Below are positions 1 through 11,317 of a stretch of 64,000 nt of DNA, piece by piece (the first letter of the stretch is position 1; every line of letters starts with the position of its first letter). The DNA comes from Limnanthes douglasii subsp. nivea (taxonomy: Eukaryota; Streptophyta; Magnoliopsida; Brassicales; Limnanthaceae). Location of the stretch: the NCBI GenBank assembly GCA_036936605.1, contig JAUPFV010000002.1, positions 339,204,654 through 339,268,653 of the forward strand, written 5' to 3'. The position numbers and the translations under genes were made by a program. A model generated the notes under the pieces. That model searched no databases. It saw only the letters and a program-made list of their open reading frames with translations, and was not told where the DNA came from.

Positions 1-228
1 TAGAATCCGGAAACTGAAATCAAAACAACACTCTCACTAAATCTAAATATCTTCTAGACTAAGAATATCCACATGAATTTTATACTTTATCTTGAATTAA
101 CATAAACATTCATCCAGAATTCAATTATCAAAGCATATGAAATTGGTTAACTATAATCCATAATTGAGATGGTAGGTTTTAGTGCAGTATAAAATCAATT
201 CATTTTGTAACTTCACCATTCATAAATC

Positions 229-459
229 ACCATTATGTATAAAAATATATTACCGTCACTTAGTTTTGAAAATTTAATGTATCTACTGAATGAAGATAAA
301 TTATTGTTGTTGGCATTGCATCAATTCATTAAAGATCTCTAAGAATTGTAAGATAACAATAAATTACCACTATATGTATATATGTTTTACCATCACTTAA
401 TTCTGGAGATTTAATGTATATACTGAATGAAGATAAACAATGATGGTTGGGATTGTATC
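229..459. repeat. Imperfect tandem duplication; right copy is the insertion target of the 460-2376 element
   Basis: Sequence at about 229-345 is repeated from about 367. Both copies share the run ending in tttaatgtat, then actgaatgaagataaa and a gcattgcatc/gattgtatc motif. The right copy stops at 459 and resumes at 2382 with aattcatcgaagatctt. The left copy runs uninterrupted through the equivalent point, so it acts as an internal empty site. Confidence 0.7.
455..459. repeat. Target-site duplication GTATC, left
   Basis: GTATC lies directly before the 5' LTR and recurs at 2377-2381 directly after the 3' LTR. Five bp is the usual LTR-retrotransposon duplication length. Confidence 0.75.
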
Positions 460-877
460 TCATGAGTCCGAATTCAGCATGCTCCCCGGACACGGACAGA
501 TCAGTCCAAGGCCTCTGGACCGGACAGACCGGACAGATCACTCTGAACACTATGGCCATAGGACTGTTCGAACTATGACAAAAGTACTAAAAAACCTAAA
601 CACTTCTTGACTAAGCTACTTGCTCTCCTACTTAGAGCTCATGGGTCTTTGAACATGACCCAGGTCCATTAAACATGACCCGAAAGCCCATAAGGGCCCA
701 AACATCAGGGTATAAATACCCAACCACCTGCATTAACTATAGGTAATGAGAATTAACTGCTACCAAGATGCTTAATTATCTCTATACTCTCTACTCTAAA
801 CACTTAACACCCACACATTTCCTTAAAATACCAACTGAAATTACTAGCCTACCCTCAGGCGATTATTATCCAAACCA
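460..877 (+). repeat. 5' LTR of the small non-autonomous element
   Basis: Matches 1940-2376 almost base for base, apart from an 18-bp segment present only in the other copy. It holds a TATA-like tataaatac at 710-718. The ends (TCATGA...ACCA) depart from canonical TG...CA, so a few bases of uncertainty remain. Confidence 0.8.
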
Positions 878-879
878 AA

Positions 880-899
880 TTGGCGACCACAGTGGGAGC
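880..899 (+). other. Tat-like primer-binding site
   Basis: Lies two bases inside the 5' LTR. It follows the TTGGCG-C...GTGGGA pattern also seen at the Tat element primer site (reverse complement of 19761-19783) and, degraded, at 60919-60937. Confidence 0.6.
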
Positions 900-949
900 A
901 CGAAGGTGCCTGAATCAAGCATTCAAAACCAGCTAAGAAAATCTGTCCG

Positions 950-1100
950 AATGAATCCGGACAATCCAGAAGTACCACCAGCTCTGCTCGAAGTGGTGGG
1001 AGAGAACGATGAGTACACTATCGAAGAGCGTGATAGGCTCAAAGGTGAAATAGAAGCTCTGATAGGCACTCCAGACCCAGAACTGCTATTTTTTCCATGA
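950..1100 (+). pseudogene. gag-like N-terminal fragment
   Basis: An open frame runs through the primer-site region. From the Met at about 950 it gives an acidic, Glu-rich stretch (MNPDNPEVPPALLEVV) and stops at 1100 after about 50 residues. The position just after the primer site is where gag begins in plant Ty3/gypsy elements, so I read it as a truncated gag start. No CCHC knuckle or other diagnostic motif is present, so the assignment rests on position alone. Confidence 0.4.
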
Positions 1101-1104
1101 TTTT

Positions 1105-1480
1105 AAGGGAGTGTTCTTAGAGGCTTGCCCCTTAACCAGCCGACTCTTTCTTTGATCGACTGACTTCTCCGGGGAGTTCTCTATATCTGATCCCATCGCT
1201 ATGAAGGGTGAGGGTTTTTTGAAGCTAGTGGCAGTTACTCCTGGTTCAACGATGGATTATGATTCCTGAACAGAGGAACCAGAGATGATGGGGGAAATGC
1301 TAGGTTGGAATAACTTTCTAGGCTTAGTGCCTTTGGAGGAAGAAGATCCTCAATCTGACTCTGCAGCAGAGGCGATTGGTCTGTCAACGGGCGAAGTAGG
1401 TAACCCTGCTGCGATTCGTCTTTCCTTCTCGACTTTTTGTGCCTTCTCCAACTCAGAGAGGTTGAGCCACCCGCCTTTGA
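1105..1480 (-). pseudogene. Antisense Ser/Lys/Pro-rich reading inside the small LTR element
   Basis: On the minus strand one frame runs about 125 codons with only two stops. It has a charged helical start (LSELEKAQKVEKERR) and a Ser/Lys/Pro-rich remainder (TKPRKLFQPSISPIIS). In the Tat element at 10-20 kb an unrelated-looking but similarly Ser/Pro/Lys-rich ORF also runs antisense near the 3' LTR. I infer that this element descends from a Tat-type parent, keeping the gag start and the antisense-ORF start and losing pol. No sequence match to the other antisense ORF is established. Confidence 0.35.
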
Positions 1481-1939
1481 TCAAAGCAATCCTTGCTGTA
1501 AACATAAACTATCAAGTAAATCTTTGCTTTAGAGAGAGAAAGCTCTAAGAAAATATGCAGAGTAAATATGAAAGAGATAGTAAAACAGTAGAAAGTGAGT
1601 CTGAATTTATAATAAATCTGAAAAAGCATTTGATTCCTAGGAGAATTCGAAAAGTTTGGCAATGATTAAAAGACGGCGCTGATGTCACCATATGTAATTA
1701 AAGAGGTTGCTTTTCGAAGAAGGTGGGTTCGAAATTCAAGGTGAAAAAACGGCTAAAGCAACCAGTCAGAGTGTGACACGTGTCCCACGGACTCTGGCAA
1801 AAACTGTTTTGAATTCGTGAAGCTTTATCTGTCAGGGTAAACCCATAGACCTGTCCGGATTGAAAACTACTTCTAATGTCGGACTGTTTTTCAGGTCTCT
1901 GACAAGAATACTTGCTCAAACACCTAAAAAAAGGGCTCC

Positions 1940-2376
1940 TAATGAGTCCGAATTCAGCATGCTCCCCGGACACGGACAGATCAGTCCAAGGCCTCCGGAC
2001 CGGACAGACCAGACAGATCACATGGACCGGACAGATCACTCTGAACACTATGACCATAGGACTGTTCGAACTATGAGAAAAGTACTAAAAAACCTAAACA
2101 CTTCTTGACTAAGCTACTTGCTCTCCTACTTAGAGCTCATGGGTCTTTGAACATGACCCGGGTCCATTAAACATGACCCGAAAGCCCATAAGGGTCCCAA
2201 ACATTAGGGTATAAATACCCAACCACCTGCATTAACTATAGGTAATGAGAATTAACTGCTACCAAGCTGCTTAATTATCTCTCTACTCTCTACTCTAAAC
2301 ACTTAACACCCACATACTTCCTTAAAACACAAACTGAAATTACTAGCCTACCCTCAGGCGATTATTATCCACACTA
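1940..2376 (+). repeat. 3' LTR of the small non-autonomous element
   Basis: Pairs with 460-877. It carries an extra 18 bp from an internal tandem duplication around 2007-2042 (two cagatcac-containing units), which explains the length difference. GTATC follows directly at 2377-2381. Confidence 0.8.
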
Positions 2377-2412
2377 GTATCAATTCATCGAAGATCTTCA
2401 AGAACCGAATAT

Positions 2413-4719
2413 AAATTAAAATATAGGCTAGGCTTAAATAGGATACAAAACCTTTTGCAATATAAACTATCCATATTAGTTATTATATTTGTATTCAATT
2501 TTAATTTGCAAGTCTTATGAGTGGTCTACATTATTATTGTTACTCATTATCCTCATTATTATTCAACCTTTAATATGGACGATACTTAATAATCTCATTT
2601 GAATTGAGTTTGGAAAGTATGAATTCGATAGTTAATATTAACGATTTTATATATGAGTCGACCAAGTATTAATAGCTGAAAATGGATAATATAAAACGTT
2701 TTAAAATTTTATTTTCTTATAAATTTTACCATTGCTCTTATTAGTAATGAAGTCTTAATTTTCATTAATTCTTGATTCAACCAACTTGAAAAACTAAAAA
2801 ATTAAAGCATCATTTTTTTTTGAATTTTGACAATGAAGTTTACAAATATATTAATTTATATTTAGAAAATCTTCCATGATATGTTTACAGAATGTCCCAT
2901 GGAGTATCTTCACTATATATGACCCGAGGTTAACATTTAATGAAGTTCTTTTGTATCTCACTTAACTTTCAGAGTAAATAAAGAGTAGTCTAGTAATACT
3001 CTGATGTATAATGGTATTCTTACTGAACAAACATATCATTATTTTTATTCAATTTAAATAATTTGGAATATGTTATCTAAATATATAACTAAATTCTAAA
3101 CATACAATATTTAATCTTAATCATCGTAAGTATAACAAAAACATGCTGAATTTTATCAGATGAAAGTTTTAAAATGCATTCATACATGACAAACTCGCCA
3201 TGATCATTAATAGAGACGGTAGACGTCAACAAGCTATACATCACCTTAGACACAATTCTGCAATGTTGGTTCTAGGCCATATCTCAAAGTAATTAAGCCT
3301 TCCGTAAGGGCCATACTTTATTAGTTCATGGTACACTAAATAAATCATTCAACACAAAATTAGTTGTGCATGAATATGGTGCATGTAAATGCAATAACAA
3401 CATCATGCTATGGGTTGCTTACCATTAGGATAATATGAGGCAATACTCTTTCATAAGGGCCAAAATACACTCACAAAAATAATCCCTTAAGATATGATGA
3501 CCCTAACCACAAGTCCGCCAATCATTTTATAGAGAATGGTTGTTGAGGTGTTCAAATTATAATTCATAAAAATACTGCCGAATCATCTAACTTAACACAT
3601 TGGATATTAAAGCGTTGTATCTCAGTACCTTTTGAACATCTAAAGTAGTTATGATATGTAAAATATCTTGTCAAACTTAATATTTGAAACAAAAAATCCC
3701 TAAGCATGCATGATATCACTACATCCTAAAGTTTAAGTGCCAACGGAAATGGGTAATCACCCTGTCCCTTGCTTATATTAGTTTTATGGTTTTCACAATT
3801 AGTTGCAAACTATTTTTCATAACATGATTCAGATTTTCATGAAATCAGTTTCACAACATCTTTTCTAAATCATGCTCTTAGTAGTTCAATTAATTTTCTT
3901 TTCTTACAAATCGAATTAAACAAATTTTATTTTACAAACCATAGTTTCTTACAAACCACAAATTAAACAAATTTTATATAACAAACCACAACCATATTAG
4001 TATTATATAGTATTGTATTAAAAAAATATAATAATAAGTAATGCAATCATAAACAAGACAAAGAACAACCAATATTTATAAGCAATAGTATTACATTATT
4101 TTTCATCCCAAAAACTCTAATTATAATCATATGTTTACAACCTCCGTTTTTTACGACTGTTTTTATTTAAGATAAAATTATTTTATTTTTCAATGTTAAA
4201 ATTCTTCAATTTAAATTAGATGAAAGAATATAACAATCATTTTGAACACGAAGTTTCAACTCATTATAAGTTATTTAACTTTTTATAAATCACTTAGTGA
4301 TCGGGTCAACAACCAAGTGGAATGATCGTTTGATGCTACCAAAGCTCAACTTGGTTGTTGAACAAGTGGCATGGTCGCACAACGCAACCATAACTCAATT
4401 TGGCCATTGAAGCCCAATTTTCCGGTAACAGAGTTTATTATGTGTTTAAGGGACTTAGTCATATTAAATACTTAAGATTTGTTCATACCATATCAGCACT
4501 CTTTAGCGCGACCGAGGTTGGAGTGAGCTTGGCTATTGGCCAGGCTTGCTAGTCGGGCCACAATATGCGACCTGGTGGATACGTGTGGTTCACCATGCAT
4601 TCAACCTTCTACTCGTGCTTTGCCGCACGATCAAGTATAATCAGGATCTTGGCCATGAGGAGGCTGTGTTGCACTTGGCCAAGTCGGGGTCATTATTGTT
4701 TAAATGAAGCATACAATAT
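2413..4719. other. Gene-poor AT-rich sequence
   Basis: I see no convincing ORF, RNA gene or paired repeats. 4500-4690 is noticeably GC-richer (gcgaccgaggttgg, gtcgggccacaatatgcgacc) than its surroundings and directly precedes the copia remnant. It could be leader sequence or an unrelated insertion. Confidence 0.5.
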
Positions 4720-7299
4720 TTGAGTTTTATATCATTGTTTTTATTTGTACCCCGTTTAGATGGTATTTCATGCTGTATCACAAGTGTTTCTTGTTCTGTT
4801 GCTCATTTTGATATTATTTATTATGATGTCCCGGGTCCATCTCATTTTTCCACAAAGGATGGTTTGATCTATTATATATCTTTTGTTGATGACTATACTG
4901 ACTATATGTGGGTTTATCTTATGGAAAGAAAGAATCATTTTCTCAAAATTTACAAACGTTTTAGAGCGCTTGTTAAAACTCAATATTTTGTTGTGATAAA
5001 GTACTTCAGGTGTGACTTATGGGGTGAGTATATGTCCAAATGCTTTCACTCAGTTGCTTACATCTGACAGTGTCATACATCAGTCGACTTATACTAACAC
5101 CCCTTAATAGAATGGGGTTGTAGAAATAAAACATCATCATTTTGTTGAAACTTCTCGTTCATTGTTGTTATCTGCTAAAGTTCCGTATGCTTTTTGGGGA
5201 GAATCACTTCATATTGCTGCATATTTCATTAATCGAATTCCTACTGTACATAGTTAAGGGATGTCTTTGTTTCAAAAGTTATATGGACAAATCTCCTTTT
5301 TACGAATATTTGGTTGTACGTATATTATCCTCTGTCATCATGTCAGAAGGAACAAGTTGTCACTAAAAATAACTTTGTGTGTTTTATGGGTTATGGTATT
5401 ATGCAAAAAAGATATTATTGTCTCGATCCCACTGGTAAGATTATATGTATCTCAACATACCATATTTCTGGATCACATTTCATTTTATTCAATTCCTATA
5501 AAATTACTTGACATAACAAATATAGATATTCTGGTTTTGATCCATTTAGTAATGACAATGATACAACTATTGTTCCTAATATATCAATTTTTGAGACATC
5601 TAGACCAAATGATACTACTTCAGCTCCACCAATCCATGTGTTTGCTTCTTCATCTGGTGAAACTACATATTCTTCACCTCTCAGGTGATCTACTCGTATA
5701 AGTGAGTCTATCAAACAACCAGATTTTGCTTATTCATCTTACTTAGCTCTGTTTATATCTTTCATAGCAAATATACATGATCTATCTGAACCTAAATCAT
5801 TTAAAGGAGCTGTTTCTGATCCTCGTTGGAAAAATACTATGCTCGAATGACTATAACTCTTAATCAGACTTATAGATGAGATGTGGTTAAACCTGTACCT
5901 GGTAAGCATATATTTGATTATTATTGCGGTTTTAAAATCAAAACAACGTCTGATGGGTTTGTTGAAGGGTATAAGGTTTGTCTTGTAGCAAAATGATATT
6001 TGTAGAAGTATCGTTTGAATTATGAGGATACTTTTGCCTATGGAAAAATGAAAACAATTTGTACCCTTATTGTTGTTGCATATGTTCGTCAGCGGCAATC
6101 TTCAAACTAGATGTTAATAAATACATTTCTAAATGCAGATCTTCATGATGAGGTTTCCATGAATCCTTATTTGGGTGTTGCTCACCTTATGTGAAGTTTG
6201 AAGACTTAAGAAAACTTTATATGGTTTCAAACAAGCTCCTCATGTATGGTTTGAGAAATTGTCTAGTGTTATTATTTCACTTGGTTTTCATGCAAGTAAT
6301 CATGGTTCAACTTTATTTATCAGTTGTAAGAGTACATAAAGGATTATTGTATCCTTATATGTAGATGATACGATTGTTACAGGTGATTATATTGATGATA
6401 TTAAAGCATTAAATAATGATTTGACTCATCTGTTTGTGATAAAAGACTTGAGATTTTTACGTTATTATATGAGTATTGAGGTGGTTTAGTCTCCGAAATG
6501 ATATATTCTTTCTCAGACAAAATATATATGATGTATTTGAGCGAGCGTGACTTTTTGATAACAGAGCAGCATGCACCCCTCGTGAAACCAATGCTCGATA
6601 TTCTCAAACCAAAAGTGTTTCTTTATCATACTCGACTTCGTATCATACTTTTTAGTGAGCTTGGTTTATGTTAGAGTTACTCGATCAGATATAGCTTAAG
6701 TTGTTCACGTAGTTAGTCAATTTGTTACTACTCCTACTTCTTTCCACTGAGAGTTGTTCTTCGTATATTGAGATATCTTCGTGACATTCAGTTCCAGAGT
6801 CTTCTGTTTCTTTTGAATTTTTCACTCGAACCGCGTGCTTATAGTGTTGCTTATGAGATAATGATCATCATGATCGTTAATTCATTATTAGTTTATGTGT
6901 TTTACTTGGAGATTCATTAATCTCATGAAAACTCAAGAACATGATGTTGTTTCTAGATCTTCTGTCGAGGCTGAGTACCGTGCTACAACATTGACTACAT
7001 GTGAGATTGTTTGGTTATAGTGGCTTCCCGCGTATATGGAGATTAACATTACTAAGCTCACTTCCTTACATTATGGTTACAAAGACGTCATGCAATTGCA
7101 ATTTTTTTTTATAAAAGAACAAAATACATTGAAATTGATTGTCACTTTCACTTGTTATCATCTTCGACTCGTGACCTTCTGGCTTCCATTTGTTCCAATA
7201 GCTTTACAGGTTGCTCATATCTTCACGGAAGATCGGTTTACATCTTGTTTTAGTTTTTTGTGTGACAAACTCTCAATACTTATTACTGTTGCACTTTAA
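4720..7299 (+). pseudogene. Degenerate Ty1/copia pol (integrase, RT, RNase H)
   Basis: Copia order is kept although frames change often. The integrase core comes first (FVDDYTDYMWVYLMERKNHF, about 4865-4950), then an NGVVE-type motif near 5110 and an AYFINRIPTVH motif near 5220. RT follows from about 5800 (SDPRWKNTM) to a palm segment near 6360 (LYVDDTIVTGDYIDDIK). RNase H gives SVEAEYRA near 6970. A C-terminal LQVAHIFTEDRF motif matches the usual end of plant copia polyproteins. Gag, protease and convincing LTRs are missing, so the element is truncated at least on the 5' side. Many stops and frameshifts make it dead. Confidence 0.85.
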
Positions 7300-8630
7300 A
7301 TTTGAAAGAAAATACCAAAAATATTAAAAATAATAAATATTTTACAGATATTACACCTAATAACTTATTCAACTTTTAATCTATAAATAATATTTTTATT
7401 TTATACTAATTAATAAAACCCAATTTTTTTATTTTTATTATAATTTGCACGTAAATCTAACAACCAAATAAGCCAACCCAAAACATATTATGTACACAAA
7501 CTTACATACTCATTGGATACCACAACAAGTCGATTATAATTTTCTTAGAAATCGGACATCTTAAATCTTCCACAGTATGACATTATTAATATTTTTTCAT
7601 GAGTACGGGCCATATTTTTATCAGAGCCTAGTTTCAATTGTTTTAACGAACGCAGAATTTTAATACTTAGCACTATCAAATTCCTCTACTCAATAGGAAT
7701 CATCATTGTTTTGTTACTGTCATCGAGAATCCCTTTCACGAGTCTTCCTCTTCCAGTGCTCTGCTCTCGCCATAATTGTCGTCCCAGTTTTCTATACGAA
7801 ATTCTAGAAAGACAAACTAAATGCGAGCAATGAAATAAGTTATCAACAAAACATAAATTTTCGAGAATTTTATTTAGATTTGTTTTGGGGTAGTTTGTCT
7901 TTTATATATAAATTCCCGTCAGTAGTTCCTAAGAGGGATGTTTAATTTGAACGAGAGAAAGAGAGCCCTGGTCCAATAATTGAGATATGCATCAACCATT
8001 GCATTGCGCACACTATTAATTTAGACATTCCAATTATTAAATTAATAACTTACTAATTATTAAGATAATATCTAAGATACAATTTCAAGGTATCAACCCA
8101 TTTTTCGACAATTCAAATCTACCAATCTCATTTCATATATCAGTTCGAAGTTGTTAAATAAAAAGTATTATATTAAAATAAATATAAAACTTTCAAAACT
8201 GATCTAATTTTTAGGACAATTTTATTGTTTGTAAGTAGAGAAATATTTTGTATGTATTATGAAAAACTAATCTAATATTTATAGCCATGGATAAAGATAA
8301 AAATGTTTATGAGTTGTTTTAAAAATTTGAAAATATAGTAAATTTTAATAAAATAGTTTGTAGATGTAAAATGAAGAAGAGTATTATTAGGAATAAAAAA
8401 AAACAATGATTGTCCATTTCAATTGAGAATGTTTTGGTTATTGTCAACCACCGACCGTTATATCCAGTTAACACAACCACTCGTTGACCACTCATAGCAA
8501 CTTATTCATACTTTTAAAAACCAAATCGTGATAAAAAACAGTTTGTTCGTATATTATTTAGGTTTCTACATCGAATAATAATATTTATTTACTTTGAAGA
8601 ACTATAATCCGAACAATATATCTAACATGC

Positions 8631-8679
<49 letters not shown>

Positions 8680-10073
8680 TAGCAAAAAATAGTTTTATTA
8701 AAAAACCAATCCCAAATCCACATGTAATAGTTATTATTGAAGATGAAATAAAATAATTGTTAAAAATTATGTAGAGCGACCGATGAATAAGATGTGATCA
8801 CCAAACTTCTCTTATATATCGTACAAATATTAAATTATTGAACTTATTCCCTTGAGTACTCATTGTGGACGCTATTTACAGGACAACAAGGTAAACAATA
8901 TCATGGTTTGAAGTTGCTAGTCTAACTTTAACAAGCTTGAATTTTTTTGTTGCTTTCATTTTTATGAGTTTCAAAAAATTAAATAATTACATGTGGGCTT
9001 TGATTTGTTTATATTTGATGACGAATAATAATACGTGAACTATATCGAGTGTTATTTGACATACTATAAGTTATATTTGATTCGATTTATTCAATATGTG
9101 TTTCATAATCCAATCCACATGCTATGCAAATGATATATAAGCAAAACTTTTATAACAAAAAATAGTCAATGACAAAAGCGGAATATTAAATTTTTTTTAT
9201 GAATTTTTTGAGTAAAATAGTCGTATAAAAAACCAAATTAAACAAAAATTAACAATAATGAAGGCATTATTTGCTGCTTACCCACCCATCACTCATGATG
9301 TTATAATTTTGTGGATAAAGCACAACAATAAAAATTAAATTCTTATTCTTCTCACAAACGAGATTCAACATTTTGGTAATACAACAACCAATCAATAATC
9401 TATTTAAATGTTTAAGTCACAAGTTTTAATAAATGGGTGTCAATATTATATTCTAACTCGATTATTTGTATTTTATAGGACTAATAATTGTCATTTAAAT
9501 CGAACGTGTTATATCCGTCGGGTGAATTCAGTTTTGAAATGTTCTTGGTCAGAGACTCAGAGTGCACACGTATTTTGATGATTAATATTAGAAAATTAAG
9601 GAAGTCTTCGAAAAAGTAAGGTTAATTCTCACCATACTACATATATTTATATTCATTTTTATATTTATAGTCTAATATAAAAAGGTTGGAGATATATTAT
9701 TGAAAAATTATAAATGGTCTAACGAAATAGGCGCCGATGCAAAAAATATTAATATTCAAGAAACACATGAGTTATCTTTAATATGTGAACTATCTACGTT
9801 AGAGAGAGCATATACAGTTTGAGTTTATTTTGGAAACTATATTCGTAGATGTTCTTATAAAATAAATTATGTATCTTCCACAATTTTATAAATAGTTACA
9901 TAGTGGATATTCAAGCTCATACTTATCCTTAATCGTGGACGGAGTCAAGTGGTAACCTAAGTAACCAAATTATACTATAAGTAGAAAGAAATCTAGACTT
10001 GACGAGTTGACTAAACATGACAAATCTTATTTGGAACATGTCCTTATAGATACGAATAATGCTAATACGTCTG
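7300..10073. other. AT-rich intergenic sequence with a TA microsatellite
   Basis: No ORF or family motif recognised. A pure TA run of about 40 bp lies near 8633-8673. Confidence 0.5.
8633..8673. repeat. (TA)n microsatellite
   Basis: Uninterrupted alternating TA of about 40 bp. Similar shorter tracts occur near 20857, 22211, 32421, 36030, 39950 and 55117. Confidence 0.95.
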
Positions 10074-10078
10074 ATACT
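10074..10078. repeat. Target-site duplication ATACT, left
   Basis: ATACT directly before the left LTR; the same five bases follow the right LTR at 20192-20196. Confidence 0.85.
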
Positions 10079-10445
10079 TAATAGTTCCAGAAATCTTTGG
10101 AGGAGGTTTTATAGTAAAACAATGCTTAGAGGACCAAATTCGTTATTCAAATTACTTAGTAAATTATTTAGAGAGAGAAAGGTATATTTTTAGAGAGAGA
10201 AAGTACGAGTAATAATTGTGTAATCATTAATCAATCACCATTTCCCAAGAAAGGGGTGGTGCTTTCATAATACAAATAGTAGGTCCCACAAGTCTAACAA
10301 TTCATTAATTGTGGTCTTATCCTCAAGTATATTGTTTGCTATAAATAGTTCATTTCCCATTACATAATCATTAACTTCTCCCAAGAGACTTTCTATATTA
10401 ACGAAAAACCCCTAACCTTTTGAGATCATTACTCTTCCCTTATCA
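10079..10445 (-). repeat. 3' LTR of the Tat element
   Basis: 367 bp, matching 19784-20191 over its length. On the plus strand it ends TTATCA, the complement of the expected TG start. It has fewer copies of the gagagagaaag...tatattttt unit than the other LTR. Confidence 0.88.
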
Positions 10446-10446
10446 G

Positions 10447-10457
10447 TAGCCCCCCCG
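10447..10457 (-). other. Polypurine tract of the Tat element
   Basis: The plus strand reads gcccccccgg just inside the left LTR, a G-rich run on the coding strand where plus-strand priming would occur. Confidence 0.6.
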
Positions 10458-10667
10458 GTCCTTGTGATAATGTTTAAGCAATGACTAATATATGATCATT
10501 CTTGTCTTCATCAGATTTTACTCACTGATTCTTTTCGGATTTTTGTTAACCCTCATGACCAAAAAATGAATTTTTATCCTTAAAAACCTTTGCACCCATC
10601 GCAAAAACCTTCCACGGATCTTAGAAGTAATAACGTGCTTCTCGAATTTTAAGATAGCTAAATTTCC

Positions 10668-10735
10668 CTCAAATTGCAAAAGCGATGAATCTTTCTCGAA
10701 TTGTAAAATAGATGAATCTTCCTCAAATTGTAGTC
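10668..10735. repeat. 27-bp tandem repeat in the 3' untranslated part
   Basis: Two full units and a partial third of a cctcaaattg...gatgaatctt motif. On the minus strand it reads as a repeated LQFE-DSS peptide within a short ORF (10518-10859). I do not recognise a protein family. Confidence 0.6.
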
Positions 10736-11317
10736 GGCTATTTTCGATATCAATATCACATGTTTTCTCAAATTTTTCACGCGTGACATCATGCATTTTT
10801 CTGACACCACCAATGAAAACACATTTCTCATGCCAAATGTCAATTGGGATATTATTCACGTGCTTTTATTTTTGACACGATCTGTCCTAGGGGTGGCGTG
10901 ACGTGTCCCTAGGCACTTATTACCTCTATTTTGGATAATTTTCCTCTAGGCAAACAACTCATCACCTCCTTGGGCTTCGGCACCCTTCAGGCCCACTCTT
11001 CTTTTAAATACTTTTGTTTCATCATATAACTTCTCAATACATTTTAGAGAGAGAAAGCTCTAGAGAAACTATTTTAGAGACCCAAAATTGTTTATGCTAA
11101 GGAGTTTTTGTATACCAGAGTGCTTAACTATTAGCCAAAAAATCGAAGAGAGGAGAGCTGCTGGTTTATACGTCGCACCTGAACCACATCCCCTGGAAGT
11201 GTTTTATTATGGTACCTGACCTCCCACGGAAAACTCAACTGAAATTATACCTTCGAATATCTGGTGTCAGCCCCCAATCAATCTTGTTTACCCATTTATA
11301 AGAGTGACTCTAACATC

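Larger units (their letters stand above)
460..2376 (+). mobile_element. Small non-autonomous LTR retrotransposon (about 1.9 kb)
   Basis: Two near-identical direct repeats (460-877 and 1940-2376) enclose about 1.06 kb. The internal part starts with a primer-binding-site-like stretch at 880-899 (ttggcgaccacagtgggagc), close to the plant Tat-lineage site. A purine-rich tract (aaaaaaaggg, 1926-1935) precedes the 3' LTR. A short gag-like sense reading follows the primer site, but no protease, RT, RNase H or integrase is present, so mobilisation would need another element. The high LTR identity suggests it is among the younger insertions here. It is larger than a classical TRIM. Boundaries rest on the GTATC duplication and on the uninterrupted copy at 229-345. 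Confidence 0.8.

Noticed and set aside
1285..1548. Plus-strand 87-codon ORF in the small LTR element
   Set aside because: Overlaps the antisense frame at 1480-1105, which has better coding character and starts closer to the 3' LTR.
3180..3640. Slightly GC-richer stretch as a possible exon
   Set aside because: No frame stays open and no motif is recognisable on either strand.
5261..5701. 146-codon plus-strand ORF
   Set aside because: Off-frame shadow of the copia integrase-RT region; the copia motifs lie in neighbouring frames and this frame is hydrophobic noise.
8633..8673. TA run as a replication origin or scaffold attachment site
   Set aside because: Only a microsatellite; several similar tracts occur and nothing supports a function.
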